A DNA stretch of 64,000 nt from CAZQXD01 sp964597315. Its GTDB lineage: Bacteria > Pseudomonadota > Gammaproteobacteria > Competibacterales > Competibacteraceae. Of the stretch, positions 63,136 to 64,000 are shown piece after piece (position 1 is the first letter of the stretch; every line of letters begins with the position of its first letter). Location of the stretch: the NCBI GenBank assembly GCA_964597315.1, contig CAZQXD010000002.1, forward strand, positions 65,749 through 129,748, given 5' to 3'. The notes beneath the pieces were generated by a model. It saw only the letters and a list, made by a program, of their open reading frames with translations. It searched no databases and had not been told where the DNA came from. A program made the translations under genes and the position numbers.

Positions 63136-64000
63136 GCGGCGGCGTGGTGATCATGGCTGGCGGCACCGGGGGGCATGTGTTCCCCGCCCTGGCGGTGGCC
63201 GAGCGGTTCCGCGCCCAGGGTATCCCGGTGACCTGGTTGGGCACCCAACGGGGCCTGGAGTCCCGACTGGTGCCGGCGGCCGGTTTTCCCCTGGAATGCA
63301 TCGGGGTTAACGGCTTGCGGGGTCGGGGCCTGACCCGGCTGGCGGCGGCCCCCTGGATGCTGGGTCGGGCGTTGCTTCAGGCCGGGGCGGTGCTGCGTCG
63401 GCTGCGGCCCGGGCTGGTGCTGGGCATGGGCGGCTTCGCCAGCGGTCCGGGCGGGGTAATGGCCCGACTGTTGGGCATTCCCCTGATCGTTCACGAACAG
63501 AACGCCGTCGCCGGACTCACCAACCGTTGGCTGGCCCGGCTGGCCGATCGGGTGCTGCAAGCTTTCCCGGACAGTTTTCCGGCCCGGCGCGAGGCCCTGG
63601 TCACCGGCAACCCGGTGCGAGACGGCATCGTCGCCCTGCCGCCCCCGGCCCGACGCTTTCAGGCTCGGACCGGTCGGCCCCGGCTGCTGGTGGTGGGGGG
63701 CAGTCAGGGGGCGCGGGCCCTCAACCGCCTGACGCCCCAAGCCCTGGCCCGGTTAGGGCCGGAGTTGCGGCCCGAAACCTGGCATCAGGCCGGAGGGGCG
63801 ATGCTGGACGAGGCCCAGACCGCTTACCAGGAGGCGGGTATGGAGGTCCGGCTGGAGCCGTTTATCAACGACATGGCCGAGGCTTACGGCTGGGCCGACC
63901 TGGTGCTGTGCCGGTCCGGGGCGCTGACCGTGGCGGAACTGGCGGCGGCCGCCGAGGTGGAGCGGGCGCTGGTGGAGGCCCTGGCACCGGGCTCGGATGC
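63132..64000 (+). CDS. murG: Undecaprenyldiphospho-muramoylpentapeptide GlcNAc transferase, cut by the window
   Basis: Adds GlcNAc to lipid I to form lipid II. The first 289 codons are present. The N-domain glycine loop AGGTGGHVFPAL and GMGGFASGPGG are intact, as are HEQNAVAGLTNR and the C-domain start LLVVGGSQGARALN. The UDP-GlcNAc site begins normally (CRSGALTVAELAAA, E269). After residue 273 the family continues with a G-[LV]-P-x4-VPF-like stretch, but here it reads AEVERALVEALAPG. The frame stays open to the edge, so this may be a sequence error, a junction or a real variant. Confidence 0.92.
   Translation, partial: MSGGVVIMAGGTGGHVFPALAVAERFRAQGIPVTWLGTQRGLESRLVPAAGFPLECIGVNGLRGRGLTRLAAAPWMLGRALLQAGAVLRRLRPGLVLGMGGFASGPGGVMARLLGIPLIVHEQNAVAGLTNRWLARLADRVLQAFPDSFPARREALVTGNPVRDGIVALPPPARRFQARTGRPRLLVVGGSQGARALNRLTPQALARLGPELRPETWHQAGGAMLDEAQTAYQEAGMEVRLEPFINDMAEAYGWADLVLCRSGALTVAELAAAAEVERALVEALAPGSD

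Overview
The window is a dense, GC-rich stretch of a gammaproteobacterial chromosome. Three gene orders support this: kdsD-kdsC-lptCAB-rpoN-hpf-ptsN-rapZ-ptsH-ptsI, mlaFEDCB-murA-hisGDC, and petABC-sspAB. Rnf, a cytochrome bc1 complex, short-form HisG, YeaG/YeaH/SpoVR and the EI-HPr-EIIANtr relay suggest a Chromatiales/Ectothiorhodospiraceae-like or Pseudomonas-like lineage. I cannot name the species. No mobile element, CRISPR array or tRNA gene was seen.

Layout. 1-7.0 kb, minus strand: rnfABCDGE, nth, a DUF1841 gene, and an ECF sigma factor cut by the window edge. 7.2-13.2 kb, minus: argF, then yeaG-yeaH-spoVR behind a good sigma-54 promoter match. 13.8-16.1 kb: an EamA transporter and a MocR-type regulator, tail to tail and sharing a duplicated operator. 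16.3-24.7 kb: a YajG-like lipoprotein, guaC, small unknown genes, srkA, yciO, an M50 protease, trpS, scpAB and rluB. 24.8-35.2 kb, minus: mgtE, the PTS-Ntr and rpoN block, and LPS export and Kdo synthesis. 35.3-43.0 kb, plus: mlaFEDCB, murA, hisGDC. 43-48.2 kb: degS, petABC, sspAB. 48.2-52.9 kb, minus: dolP, a divergent ddl, a membrane-anchored MurF-like ligase, an alpha/beta hydrolase and yraN. 52.9-64 kb, plus: rsmI, rnpB, and the dcw division and cell-wall cluster from mraZ to a partial murG.

How the parts connect. Much of the window builds the envelope: murA, murE, mraY, murD, murG, ddl and ftsLIW for peptidoglycan; kdsCD and lptABC for LPS; the Mla system and DolP for the outer membrane. 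The most unusual point is that murF is missing between murE and mraY. A MurF-like protein with a membrane N-terminus sits elsewhere, with a divergent Ddl and a hydrolase, at the place where diaA lies in E. coli. Other sites worth attention are the shared MocR/EamA operator, sigma-54 promoters before rpoN and yeaG, a textbook MraZ box, and a murG that stops resembling its family close to the window end.
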